Shown here: one piece after another, positions 8,174-16,339 of the stretch | Layout: each line of letters starts with the position of its first letter | Position numbering within the stretch: position 1 is the stretch's first letter | DNA from: Streptomyces griseocarneus | GTDB lineage: Bacteria > Actinomycetota > Actinomycetes > Streptomycetales > Streptomycetaceae | NCBI RefSeq assembly: GCF_014655595.1 | Contig: NZ_BNBL01000003.1 | Span: forward strand, 541,738 to 605,737 | Length of the DNA stretch: 64,000 nucleotides | Direction of reading: 5' to 3' | Notes under the pieces: model-generated | The model's database searches: none | Seen by the model: the letters and a program-made list of their open reading frames with translations, nothing else | Told to the model about the DNA's origin: nothing | Program-made: the position numbers and the translations under genes

Positions 8174-10651
8174 CTGTCCACTTTCCGCGAACTCGGGATT
8201 CTGTCCGAAACTGCCGAAGCCCTCGAGGCCGTCGGCATCGTGCATCCGTTCCCCATCCAGGAGATGACGCTCCCGGTCGCCCTCTCGGGCTCCGACGTCA
8301 TCGGCCAGGCCAAGACCGGCACCGGAAAGACGTTGGGCTTCGGCCTGCCCCTGCTGGAGCGCGTCGTGGTCCCCGCGGACGTCGAGGCCGGCCGGGCGAA
8401 GCCCGAGCAGCTGACCGACGCCGCCCAGGCGCTCATCGTGGTCCCCACCCGTGAGCTCTGCCAGCAGGTCACCAACGACCTCCTCACCGCCGGCAAGGTC
8501 CGCAACGTCCGCGTCCAGGCCATCTACGGCGGCCGCGCCTACGAGCCCCAGGTCGAGGCCCTCAAGAAGGGCGTCGACGTGATCGTCGGCACGCCCGGCC
8601 GACTGCTGGACCTCGCGGGCCAGAAGAAGCTCAGCCTCGCCCACATCAAGGCGCTCGTCCTGGACGAGGCCGACGAGATGCTCGACCTGGGCTTTCTGCC
8701 CGACGTCGAGCGCATCATCACGATGCTGCCGGCCAAGCGCCAGACGATGCTGTTCTCGGCCACCATGCCGGGCGCCGTCATCTCCCTCGCGCGTCGCTAC
8801 ATGTCGCAGCCCACGCACATCCGCGCCACCTCGCCGGACGACGAGGGCCAGACCCACGCCAACATCGCCCAGCACATCTTCCGCGCCCACAACATGGACA
8901 AGCCGGAGATGGTCGCCCGCATCCTGCAGGCGGAGGGCCGCAACCGCGCGATGATCTTCTGCCGCACGAAGCGGACCGCCGCCGACATCTCCGAGCAGCT
9001 CACCCGCCGCGGCTTCGCGGCCGGCGCCGTCCACGGCGACCTCGGCCAGGGCGCCCGCGAGCAGGCGCTGCGCGCCTTCCGCAACGGCAAGGTCGACGTC
9101 CTGGTCTGCACGGACGTCGCCGCCCGAGGCATCGACGTGGACGACGTCACGCACGTCGTCAACTACCAGACCCCCGAGGACGAGAAGACCTACCTGCACC
9201 GCATCGGCCGCACCGGCCGCGCGGGCAAGTCGGGTACGGCCGTCACGCTGGTCGACTGGGACGACATCCCGCGCTGGAAGCTCATCAACAAGGCGCTCGA
9301 CCTGCCGTTCGACGAGCCGGAGGAGACGTACTCCACGTCCCCCCACCTCTACGAGCTGCTGGGCATCCCCGCCGGCACGAAGGGCATCCTGCCGCGCTCC
9401 GAGCGGACGCTGGCCGGGCTCGCGGCCGAGGAGATCGAGGACCTCGGCGAGCCGGGCGGCCGGGGCCGCGGCGACCGTGACCGTGACCGCGGTCGTGGTC
9501 CCAAGGCCGCCACGGAGGAGCGCACGGAGCGGACCCGCACCCCGCGCCAGCGTCGCCGCACGCGCGGTGGCTCGGCCGTGGCCTCCGCCGCCGCTCCGGC
9601 CGCACCGGCCGCTCCGGTGGCCGAGGAGCTCTCCGGCGCTCCCGAGACCCCGGCGCGCCCGCGCCGCCGTCGCCGCACGCGTAGCGGGTCGGCCGCGGCT
9701 CCGGCCGTCGCCGTCGCCGCGCCCGTCACCCCCGTGGTGACGGAGGCCCCGGCCCCGGTCGCCGAGACGGCCGTGGTGGCCGAGGCTCCGGCCGCCAAGC
9801 CGAAGCGCACCCGCACGGCGAAGAAGGCCGTCGCCGCCGTGGAGACGGTCGAGGCCGTCGCCCCGGTCGAGACGGTCGCCGCCGTCGAGACGGTCGTGGA
9901 GAAGCCGAAGCGGACCCGTACGGCGAAGAAGGCCGTCGCCGTCGTCGACACCGCCGAGGCGGTCGAGACGGTCGTGGAGAAGCCCAAGCGCACCCGCGTC
10001 GCCAAGAAGGCCACCGCCGCCCCGGCCGAGGCCGCCGAGGTCGTCGAGACCGTCGTGGAGAAGCCGAAGCGCACCCGCACGGCCAAGAAGGCCGTCGCCG
10101 CCGTGGACACCGCCGAGGCCGTCGAGGCCGTCGAGGCCGAGGTGAAGCCGAAGCGGACCCGCGTCGCCAAGAAGGCCGCCGCCGTGGTCGAGACGGCCGA
10201 GGCCGTCGAGACCGTCGAGACCGTCGTGGAGAAGCCCAAGCGCACCCGCACGGCCAAGAAGGCCGTCGCCGCCGTCGACACCGCCGAGGCCGTCGAGACG
10301 GTCGTGGAGAAGCCCAAGCGCACCCGCGTCGCCAAGAAGGCCACCGCCGCGGTCGAGACGGCCGAGGCCGCCGAGACCGTCGCGGAGAAGCCGAAGCGCA
10401 CCCGCACGGCCAAGAAGGCCGTCGCCGCCGTCGAGACGGCCGAGGGTGCCGAGGTCGTCGCGGAGAAGCCCAAGCGGACCCGCACGACCAAGAAGGCCGC
10501 CGCCGTCGAGACGACGGAGGAGAAGCCGAAGCGCACGCGCACGGCCGCCAAGAAGGCCGCCGCCCCGGCGGTCGAGGCCGACGCCGAGGCCAAGCCGAAG
10601 CGCACGCGGACCGCCAAGAAGGCGGCCGCCCCGAAGGCCGCCTCGGCCTGA
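8174..10651 (+). CDS. DEAD-box RNA helicase with long repetitive basic tail
   Basis: This is an ATP-dependent RNA helicase of about 825 residues. The Q motif region (HPFPIQEMT), motif I AKTGTGKT at about 46-53, DEADEM, SATMPG, the ARGIDV region and HRIGRTGRAG are all intact, so it should be active in RNA remodelling or decay. The core ends near residue 400. An Arg-rich linker follows, then from residue 542 to the end come eleven copies of KPKRTRTAKKA or close variants separated by Ala/Val/Glu spacers. The domain begins STFRELGIL, as I recall for related proteins. The only codons that fit are CTG at 8174 or ATT at 8171, 4-7 bases after AGAGG. In-frame GTG (8036) and ATG (8081) lack ribosome sites. 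It is closed by a hairpin at 10671. Counterpart of M. tuberculosis rhlE. Confidence 0.93.
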   Translation: MSTFRELGILSETAEALEAVGIVHPFPIQEMTLPVALSGSDVIGQAKTGTGKTLGFGLPLLERVVVPADVEAGRAKPEQLTDAAQALIVVPTRELCQQVTNDLLTAGKVRNVRVQAIYGGRAYEPQVEALKKGVDVIVGTPGRLLDLAGQKKLSLAHIKALVLDEADEMLDLGFLPDVERIITMLPAKRQTMLFSATMPGAVISLARRYMSQPTHIRATSPDDEGQTHANIAQHIFRAHNMDKPEMVARILQAEGRNRAMIFCRTKRTAADISEQLTRRGFAAGAVHGDLGQGAREQALRAFRNGKVDVLVCTDVAARGIDVDDVTHVVNYQTPEDEKTYLHRIGRTGRAGKSGTAVTLVDWDDIPRWKLINKALDLPFDEPEETYSTSPHLYELLGIPAGTKGILPRSERTLAGLAAEEIEDLGEPGGRGRGDRDRDRGRGPKAATEERTERTRTPRQRRRTRGGSAVASAAAPAAPAAPVAEELSGAPETPARPRRRRRTRSGSAAAPAVAVAAPVTPVVTEAPAPVAETAVVAEAPAAKPKRTRTAKKAVAAVETVEAVAPVETVAAVETVVEKPKRTRTAKKAVAVVDTAEAVETVVEKPKRTRVAKKATAAPAEAAEVVETVVEKPKRTRTAKKAVAAVDTAEAVEAVEAEVKPKRTRVAKKAAAVVETAEAVETVETVVEKPKRTRTAKKAVAAVDTAEAVETVVEKPKRTRVAKKATAAVETAEAAETVAEKPKRTRTAKKAVAAVETAEGAEVVAEKPKRTRTTKKAAAVETTEEKPKRTRTAAKKAAAPAVEADAEAKPKRTRTAKKAAAPKAASA
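9797..10639 (+). repeat. Eleven tandem KPKRTRTAKKA-type coding repeats
   Basis: This in-frame repeat array is in the helicase tail. Units are 19-35 residues, each with a basic core KPKRTR(T/V)AKKA and an acidic Ala/Val/Glu spacer. The alternation of basic and acidic blocks resembles histone-H1-like or RNA-binding tails. The array is a likely site of copy-number change between strains. Confidence 0.9.
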
Positions 10652-10670
10652 CGGACATCACGCCGGCCGA

Positions 10671-10701
10671 CCGGACGGGCCGCGAACAGCGGCCCGTCCG
10701 G
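10671..10701 (+). terminator. Hairpin terminator after the helicase
   Basis: This is a perfect 13-bp stem (CCGGACGGGCCGC with its complement) around GAACA, 20 bases past the stop. Confidence 0.8.
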
Positions 10702-10722
10702 CGCGGCGTGAACTCCCGGCGT

Positions 10723-10728
10723 TAGCCT
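10723..10728 (+). promoter_or_regulatory. Leaderless-type -10 box (TAGCCT)
   Basis: TAGCCT ends 6 bases before the ATG at 10735 of the next hydrolase gene. It starts 22 bases past the preceding terminator, which fits an independent promoter. Confidence 0.5.
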
Positions 10729-10734
10729 CGAGGC

Positions 10735-11631
10735 ATGAGCCGGCCCCCCTTCCTCACCCTGCCCGCGTGCGCCAGCGCGTACCGCCTCGCCACCGCCCGC
10801 GGCGAGTTCGCCGTTCATGACGCGCGCCCGGGCCCCTCGTCGGCGCACCGCGGCACCGTCCTGCTCGTACCGGGATTCACCGGCAGCAAGGAGGACTTCA
10901 TCGGCCTCCTCGAGCCCCTGGCGGCCGCCGGCTACCGCGCGGTCGCCGTGGACGGGCGCGGACAGCACGAGACGCCCGGGCCCCGCGACGAAGCCGTCTA
11001 CGCCCAGGCCGAGTTGGCCAGCGACGTACTGGCCCAGGCGGCCGCCCTCGCGGCGGACGACGACCGGCCCGGCATCCATCTCCTCGGGCACTCCCTCGGC
11101 GGTCTCATCACCCGCGCCGCCGTCCTCACGGACCCGTCCCCGTTCCGTTCGCTGACGGTCATGAGCAGCGGCGCCGGCTCGATCTCCGCGACGCAGCAGG
11201 CCCGGACCCGGGAACTGATCCAGGCCCTGGCGGTCCTCGACATGGAGAGCGTCTGGCAGGAGATGCAGCGTCGGGACGCCGAGAACGCGGTGGCGAACGG
11301 CGCGGCCCCGGGCCTCGCGGACTTCCTGCACCGGCGCTGGACGACGACCGTCCCCGAGCAACTGATGGCGACGGGCCGCCAGTTGATCGAGGAGCCGGAC
11401 CGCACCGCGGAGCTGGCGGCGGTGCCGCTGCCCAAGCACGTCATCTCCGGCGTGCTGGACTACGCCTGGCCGGTGCCGAGGATCACCGCGATGGCGAAGG
11501 AGCTCTCGGCGCACCGCACGATCGTGTCGGGTGCGGGCCACTCCCCCAACGCGGAGCGCCCCGCCGAGACGGCCGAGGCCCTCGTCGGCTTCTGGCGCAC
11601 GACGGAGCCGGACCCCACGGACGAAGGCTGA
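10735..11631 (+). CDS. Alpha/beta hydrolase
   Basis: This 298-residue cytosolic hydrolase has VLLVPGFTGSKED at about 42-54 for the oxyanion hole, nucleophile elbow GHSLGG with Ser120, an acid candidate in VLDYAW near 243 and His in GAGHSPN near 271. The triad looks complete. It could be an esterase, peroxidase-like or lactonase; the substrate is not readable. It has its own promoter box (TAGCCT, 6 bases before ATG). It converges with the VOC gene, with only 7 bases between the stops. Confidence 0.9.
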   Translation: MSRPPFLTLPACASAYRLATARGEFAVHDARPGPSSAHRGTVLLVPGFTGSKEDFIGLLEPLAAAGYRAVAVDGRGQHETPGPRDEAVYAQAELASDVLAQAAALAADDDRPGIHLLGHSLGGLITRAAVLTDPSPFRSLTVMSSGAGSISATQQARTRELIQALAVLDMESVWQEMQRRDAENAVANGAAPGLADFLHRRWTTTVPEQLMATGRQLIEEPDRTAELAAVPLPKHVISGVLDYAWPVPRITAMAKELSAHRTIVSGAGHSPNAERPAETAEALVGFWRTTEPDPTDEG

Positions 11632-11638
11632 GCGAGGG

Positions 11639-12424
11639 CTAGCAGCCCGACTTCGACGTCACCGTGAACATGGCCCCGCCGGCGTCGCGCAGCGTCGCCT
11701 CCCGGCCCGCACCGGTGCCGCCGGGCTCGTCGACGACCGATCCGCCGGCCGCGAGGGCGGACTCCACGGCCTTCTCGACGTCGTCGACGCGGAAGTAGAC
11801 GTGCCAGCGCGGCCGGATGCGCGGGTCGGGGTCGGCCTCGATGGCCCCGCCGCGCAGGCAGGCCACGGTGTGCCCGCCGGCCCGTACGGTCACCATCTCG
11901 TCCTCGTAGCGGACCTCGCAGCGGTCCGGGCGGTCGACGGCCCAGTCGAAGATCTCGCCGTAGAACATGGCGGCCGCGAAGGCGTCCCGGGTGCGCAGCT
12001 CGAGCCAGGCGGGGGCGGAGCCCTTGCCGATGCCCCAGTCCGGGACGTTGCGGCCCTCCCAGAAGCCGAAGACGGCGCCCGCCGGGTCGGCGGCCAGGAC
12101 CACCCTGCCGGTGCCGACGGCGAGCGGGCCCACGGCCACCGTTCCCCCGCGCTCGCGCACCCGGGACGCCACCATGTCGGCGTCGCCGACGGCGAAGTAG
12201 GAGGTCCAGGATTCGGCCATGCCGATGCGGCGGGCGATGTCAGTGAGGCCGGCGACGGGTTTGCCGTCGCCGAGGGCCACGGAGAAGCCCTCGCCGAAGG
12301 AGCCGGTGCGGAAGGACCAGCCCAGGACCGCGCCGTAGAAGTTCTGTGCCGCGGGCAGGTCGGCGGTCAACAGGCTCACCCAGCAGGGCTGGCCCAGCCC
12401 CACCACGCGGTCAGTGGCCGCCAT
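11639..12424 (-). CDS. VOC family protein with two tandem glyoxalase-like domains
   Basis: The 261-residue protein has two vicinal-oxygen-chelate domains. The first starts PCWVSLLTADLPAAQNFYGAVLG at about 13 and ends near 125 (DPAGAVFGFWEG). The second starts APAWLELRTRDAFAAAMFYGEIFDW at about 136 and ends at the C-terminus (DAGGAMFTV). Tandem VOC proteins of this type (the 27 kDa antigen Cfp30B group) often lack a known reaction and may bind metals or hydrophobic ligands. The first domain lacks an obvious N-terminal His ligand, so classic glyoxalase activity is doubtful. Start ATG at 12424 has GAGGCGA upstream. Confidence 0.87.
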   Translation of the reverse strand: MAATDRVVGLGQPCWVSLLTADLPAAQNFYGAVLGWSFRTGSFGEGFSVALGDGKPVAGLTDIARRIGMAESWTSYFAVGDADMVASRVRERGGTVAVGPLAVGTGRVVLAADPAGAVFGFWEGRNVPDWGIGKGSAPAWLELRTRDAFAAAMFYGEIFDWAVDRPDRCEVRYEDEMVTVRAGGHTVACLRGGAIEADPDPRIRPRWHVYFRVDDVEKAVESALAAGGSVVDEPGGTGAGREATLRDAGGAMFTVTSKSGC

Positions 12425-12531
12425 GGCCGATCGCCTCGTCTCTGTGTCGGTGCCGCACCGGTGCTCCCTGTCAGGGTTTCACTCACCTCCCGCCCGCGCA
12501 TTCCGGCGCGCGCGGCGCGGGCGCAGTTCGT

Positions 12532-13464
12532 TCAGAACTGCGTCCCCAGGTGGTCCCAGAATCCGTCCCGCAGGGCCCGGCGCAGGTCGGCGTGGCCGCG
12601 CAGGGACAGGCCCAGCAGCGCCTCGGCCTCGACGAGCAGCTCCTGGTCGACGGTGCCGGGGAGGTAGGGGTGGCCGGGCAGCAGCTCGGCGAGCGGGGCG
12701 CGGCCGCGCTGGCCGAGCCACTGGGCCGCCACCCGGGCGCCCACGAAGCGGACGTCGTCGCGGGAGGGCACGGGTCCGCCGGTCCGGCCCGCGTCGTCGG
12801 CGAGGCCGAAGGGCTGCTCGTGGAGGGTGCGCCGGGTCACGTACGGCTTGCAGAACTCGAGGTCGAAGGTGCGCTGGCTGTCGACCTCCCAGAGCAGCGG
12901 CTCGGCCTGGTTGCGCCCGCCGAGGGCCTCGATGCCCCACAGGTGGACGCGGGCGCCGTAGCCCTGGGCGGCCTCGACGGCCGAGACGAGGTCCTCGTCG
13001 CCGCCGATGAGCACGGCGTCGCTGATCGCGCGGTGCCGGGCGAGGGACTCCAGGTCGGTGCGGATGAGGGAGTCGACGCCCTTCTGCTGGTTGTTGGCGT
13101 TGAGGTTGCCGAGGCGGACCTTGACGTCGGGGAGCTCGGCGATGCCCTGTTGTTCGGCGGTGTGGATGCGGCGGCGGGCGCCGTCGTACCAGTAGACGCG
13201 CAGCAGCCGGCTGTCGGGGAAGATCGAGCGGGCCTTGTCGATGAAGGCCTCGATGAGCCCCTCGGCGTCGAGCTCGAAGGTCCGCCGGTCCTCGGTGCCG
13301 ACGACGAGCCGGCCGGCGGCGGCGTAGACGTAGCCGGCGTCCACGAAGACGGCGTGGGTGGAGGGTGTGGTCGCGACCTCGGCCAGGACGCGGGTGAGCA
13401 GCTCGTTGGTGCGCTCGATGCCCGCGGCGATCTCGGACAGCTCGCCGAGCGAGTAGTTAGACAT
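12532..13464 (-). CDS. NYN (PIN-like) domain protein, putative ribonuclease
   Basis: The protein has about 310 residues from ATG at 13464. An N-terminal helix (LGELSEIAAGIERTNELL) precedes a NYN domain with the expected acidic residues: FVDAGYVY, YWYDGARRR, KGVDSLIRTDLESLA and LIGGDEDLV. This spacing of Asp residues is that of a PIN-like metal-dependent RNase active site. A C-terminal region of about 100 residues (OST-HTH-like or unknown) follows. The start is uncertain: the frame stays open to 13554, no good ribosome site precedes 13464, and the upstream 60 bases are AT-rich. A separate 27-codon upstream ORF with a strong ribosome site ends 13 bases before 13464. Targets are unknown. Confidence 0.85.
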   Translation of the reverse strand: MSNYSLGELSEIAAGIERTNELLTRVLAEVATTPSTHAVFVDAGYVYAAAGRLVVGTEDRRTFELDAEGLIEAFIDKARSIFPDSRLLRVYWYDGARRRIHTAEQQGIAELPDVKVRLGNLNANNQQKGVDSLIRTDLESLARHRAISDAVLIGGDEDLVSAVEAAQGYGARVHLWGIEALGGRNQAEPLLWEVDSQRTFDLEFCKPYVTRRTLHEQPFGLADDAGRTGGPVPSRDDVRFVGARVAAQWLGQRGRAPLAELLPGHPYLPGTVDQELLVEAEALLGLSLRGHADLRRALRDGFWDHLGTQF

Positions 13465-13477
13465 ATCAATAATTTCT

Positions 13478-13561
13478 TTAGCGTAGGGAATGTTTGCTGG
13501 GGTCTCCTCGTTGGACACGTATGAAACGCGCCGCAGCGTCGCCGCGCGCGTCACTGTTCAT
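13478..13561 (-). CDS. Candidate upstream ORF (27 residues) ahead of the NYN gene
   Basis: This ORF starts at ATG 13561 with GAGGAG seven bases upstream, one of the best ribosome sites nearby, and runs MNSDARGDAAARF to SKHSLR then TAA. It is out of frame with the NYN gene, whose ATG is 13 bases further on. Either it is a regulatory uORF that feeds ribosomes to the NYN gene, or it reflects a start-site ambiguity. No homology is recognised. Confidence 0.35.
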   Translation of the reverse strand: MNSDARGDAAARFIRVQRGDPSKHSLR

Positions 13562-13602
13562 AAAAGTTCTCCTCAGGAGGATCAGACGAAGGGAGAAGTG
13601 CT

Positions 13603-13755
13603 TTGCGCTTCGAAATCATGCGCCTGGACGACGTCGACGGAACCGCCGTCGACAGCACCGTCGTGGACGCCGCCTCCGTCAACCGGATCGTGCAGCAGGC
13701 CGCCTCGATAGGCCAACGCATCTACATCCGCCCGGCCGACTCCGCGGTCCGGTAA
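13603..13755 (+). CDS. Conserved 50-residue Streptomyces small protein
   Basis: This short gene starts at TTG 13603, with GGGAGA 7 to 12 bases upstream. It encodes RFEIMRLDDVDGTAV, a middle VVDAASVNRIVQQAASIGQ, and IYIRPADSAVR before TAA. The sequence is typical of a small protein conserved across Streptomyces, as I recall, and the codon usage is that of a real gene (nearly all third positions G/C). It is transcribed divergently from the NYN gene; the ribosome sites of the two overlap in CTCCTCAGGAG. It is closed by a strong hairpin. Function is unknown. Confidence 0.78.
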   Translation: MRFEIMRLDDVDGTAVDSTVVDAASVNRIVQQAASIGQRIYIRPADSAVR

Positions 13756-13779
13756 CGCTTCCCGCTCAGCGCGTAGAGA

Positions 13780-13812
13780 ACACCCCCGTACGGAAGGACC
13801 GTACGGGGGTGT
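13780..13812. terminator. Bidirectional hairpin between the small protein and marC
   Basis: This is a perfect 14-bp stem (ACACCCCCGTACGG with its complement) around AAGGA. It can serve both the plus-strand small gene and the minus-strand MarC gene. Confidence 0.8.
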
Positions 13813-13850
13813 CGTGTGTGCGGGGCCGCCGGGTTGCGCGGGAGCGCGGC

Positions 13851-14456
13851 TCAGTGGGCGGCGATCACCTGCGTGATGCCGTTGATGATCTGCTGCACGG
13901 CCAGCGCGGAGAGCATCATGCCCGCGAGCCGGGTGACCAGCACCACGCCGCCGTCCTTGATCACGCGGATGATCAGCAGCGAGTTGCGCATCACCACCCA
14001 CAGCACCACGTGGATGGCCGCGATCGCGCACCACACCGAGACCTGCCCCTTGAAGGAGTCGGCGTGCTGCACGGCGAGGATCACCGAGACGATCGCACCG
14101 GGCCCGGCCAGCAGCGGCATGCCCAGCGGCACGAGCGCGACGTTGACGTCCTTGGTCTGGGTCGGCTCCTCCGACTTGCCCGTCAGCAGGTCCAGCGCGA
14201 TCAGCAGCAGGAGCAGACCACCCGCGATCATCAGCGCGGGGGTGGTGATGTGGAGGTAGTCGAGGATCTGCTGGCCGCAGATGCCGAAGACGGTGATCAC
14301 GCCGAAGGCGACCGTGGCCGCCTGCCACGCCATGCGCTTCTGCACCTTGACGGGGCGGCCCGCGGTCAGCGCGAGGAAGATCGGCGTGACGCCGGGCGGG
14401 TCCATGATCACAAAAAGGGTGAGAAAGAGGGATCCGAAGACAGCGATGTCGAACAC
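13851..14456 (-). CDS. MarC family integral membrane protein
   Basis: This 201-residue protein has six predicted membrane segments and MarC/YchE family signatures: FVIMDPPGVTPIFLALT at the first helix pair, LGMPLLAGPGAIVSVI in the middle, and TRLAGMMLSALAVQQIINGI at the C-terminus. The family is widespread, but its transported substrate is unknown; the old link to multiple antibiotic resistance is not supported. I chose GTG at 14456 with AAGG 8 bases upstream. The in-frame extension to 14600 lacks hydrophobic or family-like sequence. Confidence 0.87.
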   Translation of the reverse strand: MFDIAVFGSLFLTLFVIMDPPGVTPIFLALTAGRPVKVQKRMAWQAATVAFGVITVFGICGQQILDYLHITTPALMIAGGLLLLLIALDLLTGKSEEPTQTKDVNVALVPLGMPLLAGPGAIVSVILAVQHADSFKGQVSVWCAIAAIHVVLWVVMRNSLLIIRVIKDGGVVLVTRLAGMMLSALAVQQIINGITQVIAAH

Positions 14457-14643
14457 AGTGAGGGCCTTGCAGGAGTGGTGCGAGCAGAGAAGGGGGGAAG
14501 TGAGGGGGGCACGGTCGCGGACGCCGTCGGAGGACGGGTGCGGGAGTGCCGCGGATCCGGGCGTACGGACGGCGGGCGACGCACCGCCGGGCACGGGCAC
14601 CCGGACGCCGGGGGACGGCGTACGGGCCGGACGCGTGGGAGGG

Positions 14644-15507
14644 TCAGCCGCCGGCGCCCGGGACGGGGAAGGCGCCCGTCGCGCGGCGCGTGATCTCGCC
14701 GTAGATTTCCGGGTCGGTCGTGAACTCGCCGAGCCGGCAGGTCTTGCGGCTGCCGTGGTAGTCGCTGGAACCGGTGGTCAGCAGGCCGAGCTCGGCGGCG
14801 AGGCCGCGCAGCCGGGCGCGCGTGGCGGCGTCGTGGTCCATGTGGTCCACCTCGACGCCGTCGAGTCCGGCCGAGGCCAGCTCGGCTATCGCGCCCTCGG
14901 AGACGCAGTTGCCGCGCTGGAGCGCCAGCGGGTGCGCGAGGACGGTGACGCCGCCGGCGGCCTTGACCAGGCGGATCGCCTCGAAGGGATCGAGTTCGTG
15001 CTTCTCGACGAAGGCACGGCCGTGGCCGCCGAGCCACTCGGAGGTGAAGGCGTCGGAGACGCTGTTCACGACGCCCAGCTCGACCATGGCGGTGGCCACG
15101 TGCGGGCGGCCGACGGCGCCGTCGCCGGCGATCTCGGCGACGCGCTCCCAGGTGACCGGCACGCCGAGCTCGTTGAGCCGCGCGACCATGGCCCGCGCGC
15201 GGGGCACGCGGTCGTCGCGGACGAGCTCGCGCTCGCGCGCCAGCTCGGGTTCCAGCGGGTCGAAGAGGTAGGCCAGCATGTGCACGCTGAAGCCGTTCGG
15301 GCCGTTCAGGCGGCAGGAGAGCTCGGCACCCGTGACGAGGGTGAGCCCCGCGGGCAGGGCGGCGATGGCCTCGGCGTGCCCGCCGACCCCGTCGTGATCG
15401 GTCAGGGCGACGACGTCCAGCCCGGCGGCGGCCGCGTTGCGGACCAGCTCGGCGGGGGTGTCCGTACCGTCCGACGCCGTGGAGTGGGTGTGCAGATCGA
15501 TGCGCAC
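14644..15507 (-). CDS. PHP-domain metal-dependent phosphoesterase
   Basis: This is a 287-residue cytosolic PHP phosphoesterase. It starts MRIDLHTHSTASDGTDTP, which gives metal ligands His6, His8 and Asp13, then ALTDHDGVGG, GAELSC, GRPHVATAM, VLAHPLAL and SSDYHG. All the PHP metal-site motifs are intact. Related proteins (TrpH/RnaAM) hydrolyse 3',5'-nucleoside bisphosphates or trim RNA 5' ends, and that is the best guess. The start is GTG at 15507, with GGGAG upstream. It follows the DUF6758 gene on the same strand with an 87-base gap. Confidence 0.9.
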   Translation of the reverse strand: MRIDLHTHSTASDGTDTPAELVRNAAAAGLDVVALTDHDGVGGHAEAIAALPAGLTLVTGAELSCRLNGPNGFSVHMLAYLFDPLEPELARERELVRDDRVPRARAMVARLNELGVPVTWERVAEIAGDGAVGRPHVATAMVELGVVNSVSDAFTSEWLGGHGRAFVEKHELDPFEAIRLVKAAGGVTVLAHPLALQRGNCVSEGAIAELASAGLDGVEVDHMDHDAATRARLRGLAAELGLLTTGSSDYHGSRKTCRLGEFTTDPEIYGEITRRATGAFPVPGAGG

Positions 15508-15594
15508 GACACTGCTCCCAACGGCGGGTGGACGAGGACTGGACCGGTTCAGGATAACCGCCGTCCGAACGTGATCCGGCCGCCCGGCGGCCGC

Positions 15595-16236
15595 TCAGGG
15601 CGACAGGATGCGCGGCGACAGCGCACCGCAGGGCAGCAGGTCCACCTCGGCCCCCGCGTCGCGCAGGTCCGTCAGCACCAGCTCGTCGTACATCAGCAGC
15701 CCCGAGCTCTCGGGCCAGACGATCGCCCACAGCCACAGCCCGCGCGCCTCGCCCGCGAAGACGGCCCGGTCGCCGGGGGCGTTGTCGACGTGCCACAGGG
15801 GGGTGGGGCGGCCCGCCGCGTGCACCTTGGCGTGCGGGGAGCGGTCCATGGCGAGGTACGGGCCGGGGTCGGGGCCGTCGACGCCGGCATAGCGGGCACC
15901 GAGCCCCACGCCCAGTTCCTCGGCGACGAGCAGCAGCTCACCGGGGCCGCCCAGCGGGCTCGGCCCCGAGCAGGCGACGGCGGTGGCCCGGCCGCCGCTG
16001 CGGTCGTCGCCCGCGCTGCCCACGCCGGTGAAGAGCCAGCCCACGGGCAGCGGCCACGGCATCCACACCGGGACCTGGGCCCGGTTGACCACGACGGCCA
16101 GCGCCTCGACGCTCGGCGGGACGACCGGCTGCAGGGGGTGCACCGTGCCGTGCACGGAGCACTGCCAGGAGTCGGCGAAGAGACCGGGCGCTCGCACCCG
16201 GCCACCGCACTTCGGGCAACTGGGTTCGCCCCTCAT
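15595..16236 (-). CDS. DUF6758 family protein with N-terminal zinc ribbon
   Basis: The 213-residue protein begins MRGEPSCPKCGGRV and has a later SWQCSVHG, so CPxC plus C and H could bind zinc in the first 35 residues. The remainder (PVWMPWPLPVGWLF, AEELGVGLGARYAG, GEARGLWLWAIVWPE, DELVLTDLRDAG) matches a family conserved among Streptomyces and relatives. No catalytic motif is evident. ATG at 16236 with GGAGG just ahead fits the start of relatives; TTG at 16245 is an alternative. It may form an operon with the downstream PHP gene. Function is unknown. Confidence 0.82.
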   Translation of the reverse strand: MRGEPSCPKCGGRVRAPGLFADSWQCSVHGTVHPLQPVVPPSVEALAVVVNRAQVPVWMPWPLPVGWLFTGVGSAGDDRSGGRATAVACSGPSPLGGPGELLLVAEELGVGLGARYAGVDGPDPGPYLAMDRSPHAKVHAAGRPTPLWHVDNAPGDRAVFAGEARGLWLWAIVWPESSGLLMYDELVLTDLRDAGAEVDLLPCGALSPRILSP

Positions 16237-16339
16237 AGCCTCCAACGGTCCTACCAGGCCGCCCCCGCGTCAAGGACGATCACCCGTCCGGAGTCGAGGC
16301 CGCCCGACGCTTTTGGTCCGTCCCCGCCCGGGGGCGCGC

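Noticed and set aside
9797..10639. Tandem repeats as a possible CRISPR array or satellite
   Set aside because: The repeats are in frame within a helicase gene, have unequal spacing and no palindromic repeat unit, so they are coding repeats.
13465..13554. N-terminal extension of the NYN protein to 13554
   Set aside because: The sequence is AT-rich, lacks a ribosome site in that frame and overlaps another ORF with a good one; kept only as an alternative start.
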